From CBDHHC01 sp965263345 (GTDB lineage: Bacteria > Pseudomonadota > Alphaproteobacteria > Rhizobiales > CBDHHC01): 64,000 bases of DNA. The translations under genes and the position numbers were made by a program. The notes beneath the pieces were generated by a model. That model made no database searches and was not told where the DNA came from. It worked only from the letters and a program-made list of their open reading frames with translations. Of this stretch, positions 26,930 to 37,036 are shown in pieces (within the stretch, counting starts at the first letter, position 1; the number at the start of each line of letters is the position of its first letter). The stretch spans positions 434,001-498,000 of the forward strand of contig CBDHHC010000024.1 of assembly GCA_965263345.1 (NCBI GenBank), given 5' to 3'.

Positions 26930-27830
26930 TGATATCAATGACACCTTGCGCCTTCTTAATAGGGTTTACATCAGGTGGATAGATCAAATTACTTTGAGAG
27001 TCTTTGTAATCACTCGATGGAACAGGTTTAACACTGCCAGATAATTCCTTTGAACGCTTAACAAGAAAATCAATGATATGATTGCGCAAATCATAATATC
27101 CAGGATAATGAATAATTTCTGTACGATCTCTTGGTCTAGGAATATCAACAACAACAGCTTCTGCAACTCTTGCTCTTGGCCCATTCGTCATCAAGAAAAT
27201 TCGATCTGATAATAAAATTGCTTCATCAACGTCATGCGTAATCATAAAGACTGTTTTCTGAGTATTTTCCCAGATTTTAATCAATTCGTCCTGAATGGTT
27301 CCTCGTGTCAAAGCATCTAGAGCCCCAAAAGGCTCATCCATTAAGAGTAGCTCTGTTTCTAGAGCAAAAGCCCGGGCAATACCGACACGCTGCCGCATAC
27401 CTCCAGACAATTGGTGAGGTTTGCGATCAAGCGCATTCATCAAACCTGCCATTTCAAGATATTTATGAGCATGCTCCTTCACTTTGTCTTTTGTCCATTG
27501 GGGCCATTTAGAAGCAACAGCAAAGGTTACGTTTCTTTCTGTAGTAAGCCATGGTAAAAGGCTATGGTTCTGGAAAACGACAGCACGATCCAAACCAGGC
27601 CCCTCTATTGGGTCCTTGTTTAAGAAGACATAACCACTTGTTGGTTTATCAAGTCCTGACATAATATTAAGAATTGTTGACTTACCACATCCAGAATGCC
27701 CTATGCAGGTAACAAACTCTCCAGGTTTCAGTTTAAAATTGACATTTTCAAAAACAATATTCTCTTCATCTTTTTTAGCCCCTGGGAAAGACTTTGTCAG
27801 AAGATCTGCTTTAAGAATATAGTCGCTCAT
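26910..27830 (-). CDS. ABC transporter ATP-binding protein, nitrate/cyanate type
   Basis: 306 residues. Walker A is GHSGCGKSTI near 43, the Q-loop VVFQNHSLLPWL, the signature LSGGMRQRVGIARAF, Walker B LLMDEPFGALDALT and the switch ITHDVDEAI. The length and the C-terminal tail (IPRPRDRTEIIHYPGYYDLRNHIIDF) match NrtD/CmpD/CynD subunits. With the permease 5 bp upstream and the binding protein beyond, it powers uptake of a small anion; cynS in the same operon argues for cyanate. Confidence 0.92.
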   Translation of the reverse strand: MSDYILKADLLTKSFPGAKKDEENIVFENVNFKLKPGEFVTCIGHSGCGKSTILNIMSGLDKPTSGYVFLNKDPIEGPGLDRAVVFQNHSLLPWLTTERNVTFAVASKWPQWTKDKVKEHAHKYLEMAGLMNALDRKPHQLSGGMRQRVGIARAFALETELLLMDEPFGALDALTRGTIQDELIKIWENTQKTVFMITHDVDEAILLSDRIFLMTNGPRARVAEAVVVDIPRPRDRTEIIHYPGYYDLRNHIIDFLVKRSKELSGSVKPVPSSDYKDSQSNLIYPPDVNPIKKAQGVIDINASKSA

Positions 27831-27835
27831 TATTA

Positions 27836-28834
27836 TTACTCCTTATATGCGACCATGCGAACAGCTTGTCCTAACATGATATCCAAAATAAACCCTACAA
27901 TTCCGATGACAAAAATTGCAAATATCATACTGGCAAGATTCAATCCATTCCATTCATTCCAAACAAAATAACCAACACCGATACCCCCGATAACCATTTC
28001 AGCGGCGACAATCACAAGCCATGCAATACTGATAGAAATGCGCATTCCTGTAAAAATCGTTGGAGCTGCCGCAGGAAGGATAACAGAATAAGCTGTCTGG
28101 AATTTTGACAGCTCTAAAGTCCGGGCAATATTAACCCAATCTTTTTTAACACTTGCCACACCAAAAGCTGTATTCACCAACATAGGCCAGATTGAACAGA
28201 CAAAAATTACAAAGATTGAAGCTTGCTCAGAGTCTTTAATAATAAATAATGCCACAGGAAGCCACGCAAGTGGAGAAATTGGTTTTAAAATCTGTACATA
28301 TGGATTAATGGCTTTACTCCATAGTTCGGACATACCAATTAAAAAACCTAATGGCACAGCGACTATTACTGCTAAGATAAATCCTGTTAAAACACGAGCC
28401 AGTGAGTACATTAGCTGGATGCCTATGCCTTTATCATTTGGCCCCCTGTCATAGAATGGGTCAAATATTTGTTCACTGGCTTCTTGCCAAACCATAGCCG
28501 GACTGGGAAAACCAGATTTTGCTTCTTCAGCCTTACCTCCTGTCGTAAAACCAAAGGCCTGAATTCCTCCTGCAGCATCAATCTCATCACGGCTTAATCC
28601 AAGACCAGCAATCTGTTTTATTTGGGAAAACTTCAATCCCTTGCTTGCGTAGAAAGCAACATCATCTTTATTCATACCTTGGGATGATAATTCTTCTATT
28701 TGAGGAGATGAAAGTTTTGTACTAGAAGCATCACTACTGGTTTGTGTTGTTGTAATGTGCCAAATAAAAAGAAATGCAAGAAATAACCCAACTGACAAGC
28801 ATGCGGCTTGGAGGTTTTTATTCATTGACTCCAT
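27836..28834 (-). CDS. ABC transporter permease, nitrate/cyanate type
   Basis: 332 residues. The core is a BPD_transp_1 permease with the EAA-type loop near TARTLELSKFQTAYSVILPAAAPTIFTG. One N-terminal TM (about 8-28) is followed by an insertion of about 90 residues before the next TM. That insertion contains three short helical units with a shared pattern (SPQIEELSSQGMNKDDV, SKGLKFSQIKQIAGLG, LSRDEIDAAGG). NrtB-type permeases lack most of this. Located between the binding protein and the ATPase of the same operon. Confidence 0.9.
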   Translation of the reverse strand: MESMNKNLQAACLSVGLFLAFLFIWHITTTQTSSDASSTKLSSPQIEELSSQGMNKDDVAFYASKGLKFSQIKQIAGLGLSRDEIDAAGGIQAFGFTTGGKAEEAKSGFPSPAMVWQEASEQIFDPFYDRGPNDKGIGIQLMYSLARVLTGFILAVIVAVPLGFLIGMSELWSKAINPYVQILKPISPLAWLPVALFIIKDSEQASIFVIFVCSIWPMLVNTAFGVASVKKDWVNIARTLELSKFQTAYSVILPAAAPTIFTGMRISISIAWLVIVAAEMVIGGIGVGYFVWNEWNGLNLASMIFAIFVIGIVGFILDIMLGQAVRMVAYKE

Positions 28835-28911
28835 TTTTTCCCCACCTTAAGTCTGTCCCCTAAAAGCTTAAGCGATCGGGAACAGACATTGGTTGTTTTA
28901 AAGTTGCAATT

Positions 28912-30372
28912 TTAAGTACGTTTAATATCAAAGCTTGAAATATAATCCTGGATTGTTTCAGGGTTATATTTCTTACCATAGACATCATACTGAGGGTATT
29001 TGGTTTCAGGTATATCTGTCCATTTGATCGTAGAATTTGCAGCAGCCATTTCTTTCATTCGGTTTCCTGTCTCAGTCGATAGGAAAATTTCATCAGAAAT
29101 TTTCTTAAAATCAACATCGGATTTGATATAATCCCAACGTCTTAACTGTGAAAGTATCCATGTTCCCATTGATTGGGTTGGATATGGCATAAACGAAATT
29201 CTATCTGGAACCTTCTTAATATTACCAAGACCATCAGGATAGACACCTGTAAGAATTTGTTTCAAGACAGCTTCTGGTTGGTTCAGGTAATTACGTGGCG
29301 CCATTGCTTTCGCAAACTTAACACGCTGATCAGCCTGCTCAGCACTATAAGTCGCATCAAGAATAGCTGTCAGAAGAACAATGAAAGTATTCGGGTTTTC
29401 ATCAATAAACTTTTGTGAAATACCGAAACAACAACATGGATGCTGATCCCAGATTTCTTTAGTCAGTTTATGAATGAAACCGACACCATCATAAACAGCA
29501 CGCTGGTTAAATGGATCTGGCGCAAGATAACCATCCACATTCTCAGCACGCAAGTTAGCGACCATCTCTGGAGGTGGAATCACTCTGATTTGGATATCTT
29601 TATCTGGATCAATCCCATGCTCTGCAACATACAAACGTAATAGAAGATTGTGCATCGAATATTCAAAAGGAACTCCAAATTTAAACCCTTTCCAATCTTT
29701 CGGGTTTTGTTTTTCCTTATGTTTATTCGCAAGAACAATTGCCTGTCCATTTGTATTCACATTCGTAACCATACGCCATGGTTGAGAGGCTGACCCTAAT
29801 CCCATTGACATAGCTACCGGCATTGGCGCTAGCAAGTGAGAAGCATCATATTCACCATTCATACATTTGTCACGAGATACGGCCCAACCTGCAGTTTTGA
29901 TGATATCAACATCAAGACCATATTTGTTGTAGTATCCAAGACCGTGGCCAGCAATAATAGGTGTTGCACATGTAATCGGAACGAAACCAATTTTTAGTTT
30001 GGTTTTTTCCAGATTCTTCATTGCGTCTTTTGCCATCGCTTGAAGAGACTCAAATGGCAAGAATTGACCTATCATAGCTGCAGCGGTTGTTGCACCAACA
30101 GCTTTCAAGAACTTACGTCTATTAACATCTGTTCCAAATACATTATGTAAGACTGAGCTTTCAAGAGCACGAACCATACGGGATTCAGGTTCGCTAGAAT
30201 TGAAGTTTTTTGAGCGATTATCTAAGAACTCTTTGTTCTCAACTTCAATTTTATCTGTAGATTTCAGAACATCAGCAACACTTGTCGGCGGGCTCTCTTC
30301 TTCTGCGCTGCGCTCTGAGCACTCGTTCCATAAATCCACATCTGGATCAAATGGATCTTTATCGATACTCAT
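28912..30372 (-). CDS. Tat-exported NrtA/CmpA/CynA-type substrate-binding protein
   Basis: 486 residues. A Tat motif (NRRKFLKAVGATTAAA) sits unusually deep at about residue 84, after a long acidic cytosolic leader; an internal Met at about 66 would give an ordinary signal length. I recall similar leaders in proteobacterial relatives. The body has the family blocks LKIGFVPITCATPII, KTAGWAVSRDKCMNGEYDASH, FGVPFEYSMHNLLLR and APDPFNQRAVY. AAAGGAG precedes the ATG at 30372, supporting the long form. It follows cynS by 40 bp; cyanate is the likely ligand, nitrate or bicarbonate being alternatives. Confidence 0.9.
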   Translation of the reverse strand: MSIDKDPFDPDVDLWNECSERSAEEESPPTSVADVLKSTDKIEVENKEFLDNRSKNFNSSEPESRMVRALESSVLHNVFGTDVNRRKFLKAVGATTAAAMIGQFLPFESLQAMAKDAMKNLEKTKLKIGFVPITCATPIIAGHGLGYYNKYGLDVDIIKTAGWAVSRDKCMNGEYDASHLLAPMPVAMSMGLGSASQPWRMVTNVNTNGQAIVLANKHKEKQNPKDWKGFKFGVPFEYSMHNLLLRLYVAEHGIDPDKDIQIRVIPPPEMVANLRAENVDGYLAPDPFNQRAVYDGVGFIHKLTKEIWDQHPCCCFGISQKFIDENPNTFIVLLTAILDATYSAEQADQRVKFAKAMAPRNYLNQPEAVLKQILTGVYPDGLGNIKKVPDRISFMPYPTQSMGTWILSQLRRWDYIKSDVDFKKISDEIFLSTETGNRMKEMAAANSTIKWTDIPETKYPQYDVYGKKYNPETIQDYISSFDIKRT

Positions 30373-30411
30373 ACTAACTCCTTTCTAATTGTTGTATACC
30401 TTAGTCAAAAC

Positions 30412-30861
30412 TTACCATTTATTGTATTTAAGAAACTTGCCTGTCATCGTGATTTTCACGCGATCACCATTTGGGTGCTCAACCTTATCGATGAACATAT
30501 CGAAGTCGATTGCGCTCATAATGCCATCACCAAACTTCTCATGAATAATCTCCTTGATAGTGTTGCCGTAAACATAGTTGATTTCAAAGAATCTATAGAT
30601 CAATGGATCTTTACTGACCAAATCTATATCTTGCCCCTTTAATGGAAACTCCTGAAGAGTTGTAATAATGTCTGGACCTAATCCTAAAAACTCAGCAACT
30701 TTTGCTGCTGCATCTGCAGGCATACTATTCTGCCCTAAACAGGCCGATGTCACGAAAATTTCTGAAAGTCCTGCAGCTTCAGCAATGGCTGCCCAGCTTG
30801 TACCTTTTTCAGTTTTTGCAGTAATAATTTTCTCAGTCATTTCAACCTTAGTCATCGGCAT
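30412..30861 (-). CDS. cynS: Cyanate hydratase (cyanase)
   Basis: Cyanase converts cyanate and bicarbonate into ammonia and CO2. The frame is open to 30933, but GAGGAGAG lies eight bases before the ATG at 30861 (MPMTKVEMTEK), giving 149 residues, close to the usual 156. An HTH-like N-terminal domain (TSWAAIAEAAGLSE) precedes the catalytic region: YRFFEINYVYGNTIKE carries the Arg and Glu, and GIMSAIDF the Ser, of the Arg/Glu/Ser active site. First gene of the operon with the ABC transporter, divergent from a sigma54 activator. Confidence 0.96.
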   Translation of the reverse strand: MPMTKVEMTEKIITAKTEKGTSWAAIAEAAGLSEIFVTSACLGQNSMPADAAAKVAEFLGLGPDIITTLQEFPLKGQDIDLVSKDPLIYRFFEINYVYGNTIKEIIHEKFGDGIMSAIDFDMFIDKVEHPNGDRVKITMTGKFLKYNKW

Positions 30862-30997
30862 GTAAGTGCTCTCCTCTGTGTGTGTTTTCAGGGGTGAATT
30901 GGTGTTTTGTGTTTTTTTGTTAAAACCAAACATAGTGAACTACTCTTCTCATCTTCCCGTTTCTGCTTAGAGATTTTGGAAATCATGAGTATTTATT

Positions 30998-31013
30998 AAC
31001 AAAATCCATGCCA
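30998..31013 (-). promoter_or_regulatory. Candidate sigma54 promoter of the cynS operon
   Basis: On the minus strand TGGCATGGATTTTGTT carries GG at -24 and, exactly 10 nt later, GT at -12 (consensus GC). It lies about 135 bp before the cynS start and is flanked upstream by inverted repeats and a divergent AAA+ sigma54 activator, which strengthens the call despite the -12 mismatch. Confidence 0.65.
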
Positions 31014-31082
31014 AGTCTGCTGAGAATGATAAAATCACTAAATATCAATATGTTAGAATTTATTTAACAACTTTATATGATT

Positions 31083-31135
31083 TACGATATTTCGTATTTT
31101 ACTAATTATCGTAACATAAATTACGAAATTACGTA
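31083..31135. promoter_or_regulatory. Inverted-repeat array, candidate enhancer for the sigma54 activator
   Basis: Half-sites TACGA/TCGTA occur at 31083-31087, 31092-31096, 31109-31113 and 31122-31126, with a partial one at 31131-31135. Two perfect inverted repeats result: TACGA-N4-TCGTA and TCGTAA-N6-TTACGA. Their centre is about 120 bp upstream of the expected cynS transcription start, the usual distance for an NtrC-type enhancer. The right end overlaps a TTGACA at 31136, so the regulator may also repress itself. Confidence 0.65.
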
Positions 31136-31186
31136 TTGACAACTCACCTGAGTATTCTTTAGTTTTTACAAAACATGAGGTCGCAG

Positions 31187-33088
31187 ATGAATGAAATTGC
31201 TAACTATAATATTGATGAAAATTATATTTGGGATACAGCTCTTGATAACAGCGAAGCTGCAGCTCTTATCTTTGACCCTCATGAAAATCGTATTTATCAC
31301 TATAATAAAAAAATGCTTAGCCTTTATGGAAAACCGGGCCATGATTTCGTTAAATATAAAGTAACAGATCTTTTTTCAAAACAAGTACCAGAGCTAGTTG
31401 GGTTTACATTAGCATGCATTGATCAAGGCCATCAATGGAGTGATGAATTTTTACTCACTCTGCCAAATGATGGTGCAATTGGTATTGAACTATTTGGCTC
31501 AGCTTTTAAAATGCGAGGCACTCAATACATCTTGTTGATATGTTTTGATCACAAAGAAATAAAAACTCGAAGGTCTCGAGCGGATTTTGAACGTATGTTT
31601 CGCCAACAAGATGATAGCGGTCAAGGCATGGAGGAAATATTTGCAAACCTTGAGCGTGGAAATCGCTTGATCTTGGATACAATAGGAGAAGGTATTTATG
31701 GGGTCAATGTCACTGGAGCAACAACATTTATAAATCCAGCCGCAGAAAATATGCTTGGTTGGAAAGCACATGAACTTGTTGGAAGAATAGCCCACAATGT
31801 GTTTCACTATGCTCACCCTGATGGCTCCCCATATCCCATTAAATGTTGTCCGATATACTCCGCATTTCAAGACGGAGTTGTACGCCGTGTCGGAGATGAA
31901 GTATTTTGGAAAAAAGATGGATCTGCATTCCACGTAGAATACACGAGTACACCTATCAAAGAGAAAGGTAAGCATGTAGGGGCAGTTATTGCTTTTCGAG
32001 ATATTAGTCAACGTAGAACAACAGAAATAAAACTGCAGAATGCACTCTCTGAAGTTAAAACTCTCAAACAGAAACTGGAACTTGAAAATGCTTACCTACA
32101 AGATGAGCTGAGTGCAGAACATAATCATAAGGAAATTGTTGGTAATAGTCAGGCTATACAAAAGATCATTGGTCAAATAGAACTCGTTGCTCCAACTGAT
32201 GCCAATGTTTTGATTACTGGAGAATCCGGAACCGGAAAAGAGCTTATCGCACGCGCAATTCATCAAAGCAGCAACCGTTCAAACCGCCCACTAATTCGTG
32301 TAAATTGTGCAACAATACCTAGAGAACTTTTTGAAAGTGAATTCTTTGGTCACAAAAAAGGATCTTTTACAGGTGCTTCTGAAAATAGAGTTGGCCGTTT
32401 TGAATTAGCAGATGGGGGAACCATTTTCCTTGATGAAGTTGGTGAACTCCCTATAGAACAGCAGGCTAAATTGCTTCGGGTTTTACAGGAAGGCCAGTTT
32501 GAACGCGTTGGAGATCCTGAAACACGAACAGTGAATGTCAGAATCATAGCTGCAACGAATGTTGATTTAGAAGCCTCTGTGAAAAAGAAAAGCTTTCGAG
32601 AAGATCTATTCTTTCGGTTAAATGTCTTTCCTATTGAAGCAGCCCCTCTCAGAAATAGAACAGAAGATATACCATTTCTTGTCAGCCATTTTGTTAAGAA
32701 AATTGGTAGACAACTTAATAAACCATCTATCTCTGTCTCACTTGCAGATATTGAACGCCTTCAAAGTTATGACTGGCCAGGAAATATCAGGGAGCTGGAA
32801 AACTTCATTGAGAGAGCTGTTATACTCTCTGGTTCTGGTAAACTGAATGTTGAGCTTACATTATCCCATCAGTCGAAGTCTCAAAAGAAGAAAAACAACA
32901 ATAATATAGTTTTGACAGAAAAAGAGCAGAAAAATAGTGAGATGAATAATATAATTTCTGCTTTAAAAACTTGCAAAGGAAAAGTCTCAGGCTCAGATGG
33001 TGCTGCCGAGTTAATGGGATTGAAACCCACCACCTTATATTCACGCTTAAAAAAATATGGGATTAATGCTCGACATTATAATAAGTAA
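31187..33088 (+). CDS. PAS-domain sigma54-dependent transcriptional activator
   Basis: The frame opens at 31175, but GAGG eight bases before the ATG at 31187 (MNEIANYN) supports that start, giving 633 residues. A degenerate PAS domain at about 20-120 is followed by a second PAS at about 165-280 containing a vicinal Cys pair (PIKCCPIYSAF), a coiled-coil linker, and an AAA+ domain: Walker A GESGTGKE near 344, sigma54 loop GSFTGA near 390, Walker B GGTIFLDEVGEL. A Fis-type HTH closes it (AAELMGLKPTTLYSRLKKYG). It probably senses cyanate, redox state or a related signal and activates the divergent cynS operon. Confidence 0.93.
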   Translation: MNEIANYNIDENYIWDTALDNSEAAALIFDPHENRIYHYNKKMLSLYGKPGHDFVKYKVTDLFSKQVPELVGFTLACIDQGHQWSDEFLLTLPNDGAIGIELFGSAFKMRGTQYILLICFDHKEIKTRRSRADFERMFRQQDDSGQGMEEIFANLERGNRLILDTIGEGIYGVNVTGATTFINPAAENMLGWKAHELVGRIAHNVFHYAHPDGSPYPIKCCPIYSAFQDGVVRRVGDEVFWKKDGSAFHVEYTSTPIKEKGKHVGAVIAFRDISQRRTTEIKLQNALSEVKTLKQKLELENAYLQDELSAEHNHKEIVGNSQAIQKIIGQIELVAPTDANVLITGESGTGKELIARAIHQSSNRSNRPLIRVNCATIPRELFESEFFGHKKGSFTGASENRVGRFELADGGTIFLDEVGELPIEQQAKLLRVLQEGQFERVGDPETRTVNVRIIAATNVDLEASVKKKSFREDLFFRLNVFPIEAAPLRNRTEDIPFLVSHFVKKIGRQLNKPSISVSLADIERLQSYDWPGNIRELENFIERAVILSGSGKLNVELTLSHQSKSQKKKNNNNIVLTEKEQKNSEMNNIISALKTCKGKVSGSDGAAELMGLKPTTLYSRLKKYGINARHYNK

Positions 33089-33103
33089 ATTCATTGTATC
33101 ATT

Positions 33104-36100
33104 TTATCCTTCGATTTTACCATATCCGCCTGCCCCTGGTGTTTCTATAACAAAGGTATCACCAGAATTCATTTCAACTTCATCATTACCTTCTAAGTTG
33201 CAAATAGAACCATCCTTTTTTATAACATAGTTCTTACCGCAAAGCCCAGGCATACCACCTTCCAAACCATACGGTTCGGTTTTTCGATGAGAAGAAAGAA
33301 TGGTTGCAGTCATTGGTTCAAGAAACTCAATTTTTCGCACAATACCAGAACCACCTCGATATTTTCCATCACCTCCTGACCCATGTCGAATAGAAGTTTC
33401 ATGAATTCTAATGGGAAAACGCCATTCTAACACTTCAGGGTCTGTCATTCTTGTATTTGTCATATGACTATGAACTGCATCAGTGCCATCATGTCCCTGA
33501 CCAGCCCCTGTTCCACCACAAATTGTTTCATAATTTTGGTAAATATCATTGCCATAAACAAAATTATTCATTGTGCCTTGAGAGGATGACAAAATTCCCA
33601 ATGCACCATAAAGTGCATCTGTTATACATTGTGATACTTCTGTATTTCCAGCAAATACAGCTGCGGGATATTCTGGGTTGAGCATGTTTCTTTCTGGCAC
33701 AACTATATTTAAAGGTTTCATGCAGCCTTCATTCAGTGGAATATTATCGCTAACTAAGGTCCTAAATACGTAAAGTACAGCAGCCTGACATACAGCAAAT
33801 GGTGCATTGTAATTCCCTGAATGCTGATCCGATGTTCCTGTGAAATCTATTGTAGCTTGACGCTTATCTTGATCCACTTTTATGTCTACCTTAATTATAT
33901 TCCCATTATCCATTGGATAGGTAAAACATCCATCTTTCAGAACTTGCAAAATACGGCGCACACTTTCTTCAGCATTATCCTGCACATGCCCCATATACGC
34001 AATTACAACCTCATGACCAAAATGCTTAATCATCTTTTGTAATTCTTGAACGCCTGTTTCATTTGCCGCAATTTGTGCTGTTAAATCAGAGAGGTTTTGA
34101 TCAATATTTCTGCAAGGGTAGCGTCCTGATAGTAATAACTCCCGTGTTTGGGATTCTCTAAGCCGACCTTGTTCAACCAATAACCAATTATCAATCAGAA
34201 CCCCCTCTTCCTCAATAGAGGTGCTATCAGGTGGTGCTGACCCAGGGGTTCTTCCGCCAACATCTGCATGATGACCACGCGATGCAGTATAAAACAAAAT
34301 CTTTTCACCCTGAGCATCAAAAACAGGAGTTATAACTGTGATATCAGGCAAATGCGTGCCACCATTATAAGGTGCATTCTGAGCATAAACATTCCCAGAT
34401 TTAATTTGCCCCTCATTTTGTTTGATGATAGCCTTTATTGATTGTCCCATAGATCCTAGATGAACTGGGACATGCGGTGCGTTTGCTACAAGATTTCCAT
34501 CTGGGTCAAATAAGGCGCATGAGAAATCAAGCCGTTCTTTAATATTTACAGACTGCGCAGTATTTTGTAGACTATAACCCATCTGCTCAGCAATAGACAT
34601 AAACATGTTATTGAACACCTCAAGCATAATTGGATCAACCTTCGTACTAATAGTCTCATAATGCTCAATCTCTTGTGTTCTGGTAAGAATAAGATGGTCT
34701 AGATTATTCAATTCTGCGGTCCAACCATACTCTACAATAATTGTTCCTGTCGCTTCTGATATAATTGCAGGACCTTGTATTTTTTGACCATGAGCTAAAC
34801 TCTCTCGATCATATAAAGGAACATTCTTTGTTTTGCCCTCACTATACATAGATACATAAGTTGCGGCGTCAGAGTGTTGAGTTTTGAAGACTTCAAGACT
34901 TGCTTTTGAGTCAGGCAACTGTGTTTCGCCAACAGCTTCTACAATAACAGCCTCAACTATTAACTGCTTCCCAGAAGGAATAAAACCAAAACGTTTTTTA
35001 TATTGTTCATCAAAAACTTCAACCATAGCCTCATACGAGGACAACTCAACACTCAATGGTGTATCTGTGCCCTCAAACCTTAGGTGAACTTTACGAATAT
35101 CATAAATTTTGCTTTCTTGAATACCTTGAGAAAGAATTTCTTTTTTGGCATTTTGAGAGAGTCTATCACAGATTTTGTGAACATCATTAAGTTTTTCAGA
35201 ACTGAGAATAACCTCGACCTGTTCTTCTCTTAATGCGCGTATATCAGCAAGCCCCATACCATAAGCAGAAAGAACACCCGCAAATGGATGCAAGAAAACA
35301 CGTTTTATACCCAGAGTATCAGCGACGAGACAGGCATGCTGGCCACCAGCACCACCAAAACAATTGAGGGTATAATCAGTAACATCATAGCCTCGTTGGA
35401 CAGAAATTTTCTTAATGGCATTCGCCATATTTTCGACGGCAATCCTTAAATAACCTTCAGCAATTTCTTCCGGTGTTTTTAATGGCGTTCTAGTTGCAGT
35501 TGAGATTTTCTGGGCAAGATCTTTAAATTTATCTCTGACAATATCCCTATCTAATGCTTCATTTGCATTTAGGCCAAAAACTTTTGGGAAAAATTCTGGC
35601 TGCAGTTTTCCAAGCATAACATTACAATCCGTGACCGCTAAAGGTCCTCCACGCCTATAACAGGCTGGACCTGGATTAGCACCTGAAGAGTCTGGACCGA
35701 CACGAAGTCGACTCCCATCAAAGTGTAAGATAGACCCCCCACCAGCCGCGACTGTATGTATATACATCATTGGAGCACGCATACGCACACCGGCAACGAC
35801 CGTCTCAAAACTGCGTTCAAATTCCCCGTCAAAGTGAGTGACATCTGTTGATGTCCCCCCCATATCAAAACCGATAAGTTTTTTGTAACCAGCCAATTCC
35901 GCTGTACGAACCATACCGACCACGCCACCTGCAGGCCCAGATAAAATAGCATCTCGACCATGAAAAAATTTTGCATCTGTCAAACCACCATTTGATTGCA
36001 TGAACATAAGACGAGGTTCAGCTTCATTATTTGGTTTCAACTGACACTCAACTTGTTCAACATAACGTCTCAAAATTGGAGACAGGTAAGCATCAACAAC

Positions 36101-36742
36101 AGTTGTATCACCTCGTGAAATAAGTTTCATAAGAGAACTTACTTCATGACCAACTGAAATTTGCGTAAAACCGATTGAACTTGCTATGTCTTTAAGTTGT
36201 TTTTCATGATCATGATATTTATGACCATGCAATAGAGTAATTGCTATTGAACGAATTCCCTTGTTAAAAGAGATTAGCAACTGTTGTTTTACTTTCTCTA
36301 TATTAAGGGGCACAATTAACTCACCATGTGCTCCTACTCGTTCATCAACTTCTATAACATCCTCATATAACAGTTCTGGAAGAACAATATGACGAGCAAA
36401 AATGTCGGGTCTTGCTTGATAACCAATTCTCAAACAATCGCCGAAGCCCTTCGTCGTAACGAAAACAGTACGATCACCTTTACGCTCCAAAAGAGCATTT
36501 GTTGCAACTGTTGTTCCCATTTTTACTCCATCAATTAGTTCAGATGGAATAATTTCATTTTTTTCTATATTTAAAAGGTCACGTATTCCTTGCATCGCAG
36601 CATCATCATACTGTTCAGGATTTTCTGACAGTATTTTATGAGAAATCAGTTTTCCATCAGGACATTTTGCAACGATATCTGTAAAAGTACCTCCTCGATC
36701 TATCCAAATTTGCCAACCTTCCTTGCTCGTATATTCTGTCAT
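33104..36742 (-). CDS. oplAH: 5-oxoprolinase (ATP-hydrolysing), fused HyuA/HyuB type
   Basis: 1212 residues. An N-terminal HyuA half (WIDRGGTFTDIVAKCPDG; MGTTVATNALLERKG; SGPAGGVVGMV; GFDMGGTSTDVTHF) covers about 1-680. A HyuB half follows from about 700 (LEVFNNMFMSIAEQMGYSLQNTA, HVPVHLGSMGQS, GHHADVGG, GGTGAGQGHDGTDAVH). The fused, roughly 1200-residue form is the OPLAH-type 5-oxoprolinase that opens 5-oxoproline to glutamate with ATP; related hydantoinases are usually split. It lies beyond yeiH on the same strand, 294 bp away, so probably has its own promoter. Confidence 0.9.
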   Translation of the reverse strand: MTEYTSKEGWQIWIDRGGTFTDIVAKCPDGKLISHKILSENPEQYDDAAMQGIRDLLNIEKNEIIPSELIDGVKMGTTVATNALLERKGDRTVFVTTKGFGDCLRIGYQARPDIFARHIVLPELLYEDVIEVDERVGAHGELIVPLNIEKVKQQLLISFNKGIRSIAITLLHGHKYHDHEKQLKDIASSIGFTQISVGHEVSSLMKLISRGDTTVVDAYLSPILRRYVEQVECQLKPNNEAEPRLMFMQSNGGLTDAKFFHGRDAILSGPAGGVVGMVRTAELAGYKKLIGFDMGGTSTDVTHFDGEFERSFETVVAGVRMRAPMMYIHTVAAGGGSILHFDGSRLRVGPDSSGANPGPACYRRGGPLAVTDCNVMLGKLQPEFFPKVFGLNANEALDRDIVRDKFKDLAQKISTATRTPLKTPEEIAEGYLRIAVENMANAIKKISVQRGYDVTDYTLNCFGGAGGQHACLVADTLGIKRVFLHPFAGVLSAYGMGLADIRALREEQVEVILSSEKLNDVHKICDRLSQNAKKEILSQGIQESKIYDIRKVHLRFEGTDTPLSVELSSYEAMVEVFDEQYKKRFGFIPSGKQLIVEAVIVEAVGETQLPDSKASLEVFKTQHSDAATYVSMYSEGKTKNVPLYDRESLAHGQKIQGPAIISEATGTIIVEYGWTAELNNLDHLILTRTQEIEHYETISTKVDPIMLEVFNNMFMSIAEQMGYSLQNTAQSVNIKERLDFSCALFDPDGNLVANAPHVPVHLGSMGQSIKAIIKQNEGQIKSGNVYAQNAPYNGGTHLPDITVITPVFDAQGEKILFYTASRGHHADVGGRTPGSAPPDSTSIEEEGVLIDNWLLVEQGRLRESQTRELLLSGRYPCRNIDQNLSDLTAQIAANETGVQELQKMIKHFGHEVVIAYMGHVQDNAEESVRRILQVLKDGCFTYPMDNGNIIKVDIKVDQDKRQATIDFTGTSDQHSGNYNAPFAVCQAAVLYVFRTLVSDNIPLNEGCMKPLNIVVPERNMLNPEYPAAVFAGNTEVSQCITDALYGALGILSSSQGTMNNFVYGNDIYQNYETICGGTGAGQGHDGTDAVHSHMTNTRMTDPEVLEWRFPIRIHETSIRHGSGGDGKYRGGSGIVRKIEFLEPMTATILSSHRKTEPYGLEGGMPGLCGKNYVIKKDGSICNLEGNDEVEMNSGDTFVIETPGAGGYGKIEG

Positions 36743-37036
36743 ATGATTCCCTCGCCAGAAAATTAATCACCCATTCTTGTTTATAAGAAATTAAAATCCA
36801 AATAGATAAAGACAGCTATATTTTTTCTTTTTGTTCTGGGTAAAATAATTTGAATAACCATAAAGTTTAATCCAGAAAAATACATAATCATGCCATCATA
36901 AAAAACATTGTCAAAACAAATAAAGCCAAGCAATTTGTTTAATACGAGGATGTAAATAATCTTTTGGTTAGAAAATCTATATATCCAAATAGGGCGACAG
37001 GATACAAATCTACCCTTTTAAACCAAGGCACTAAAA

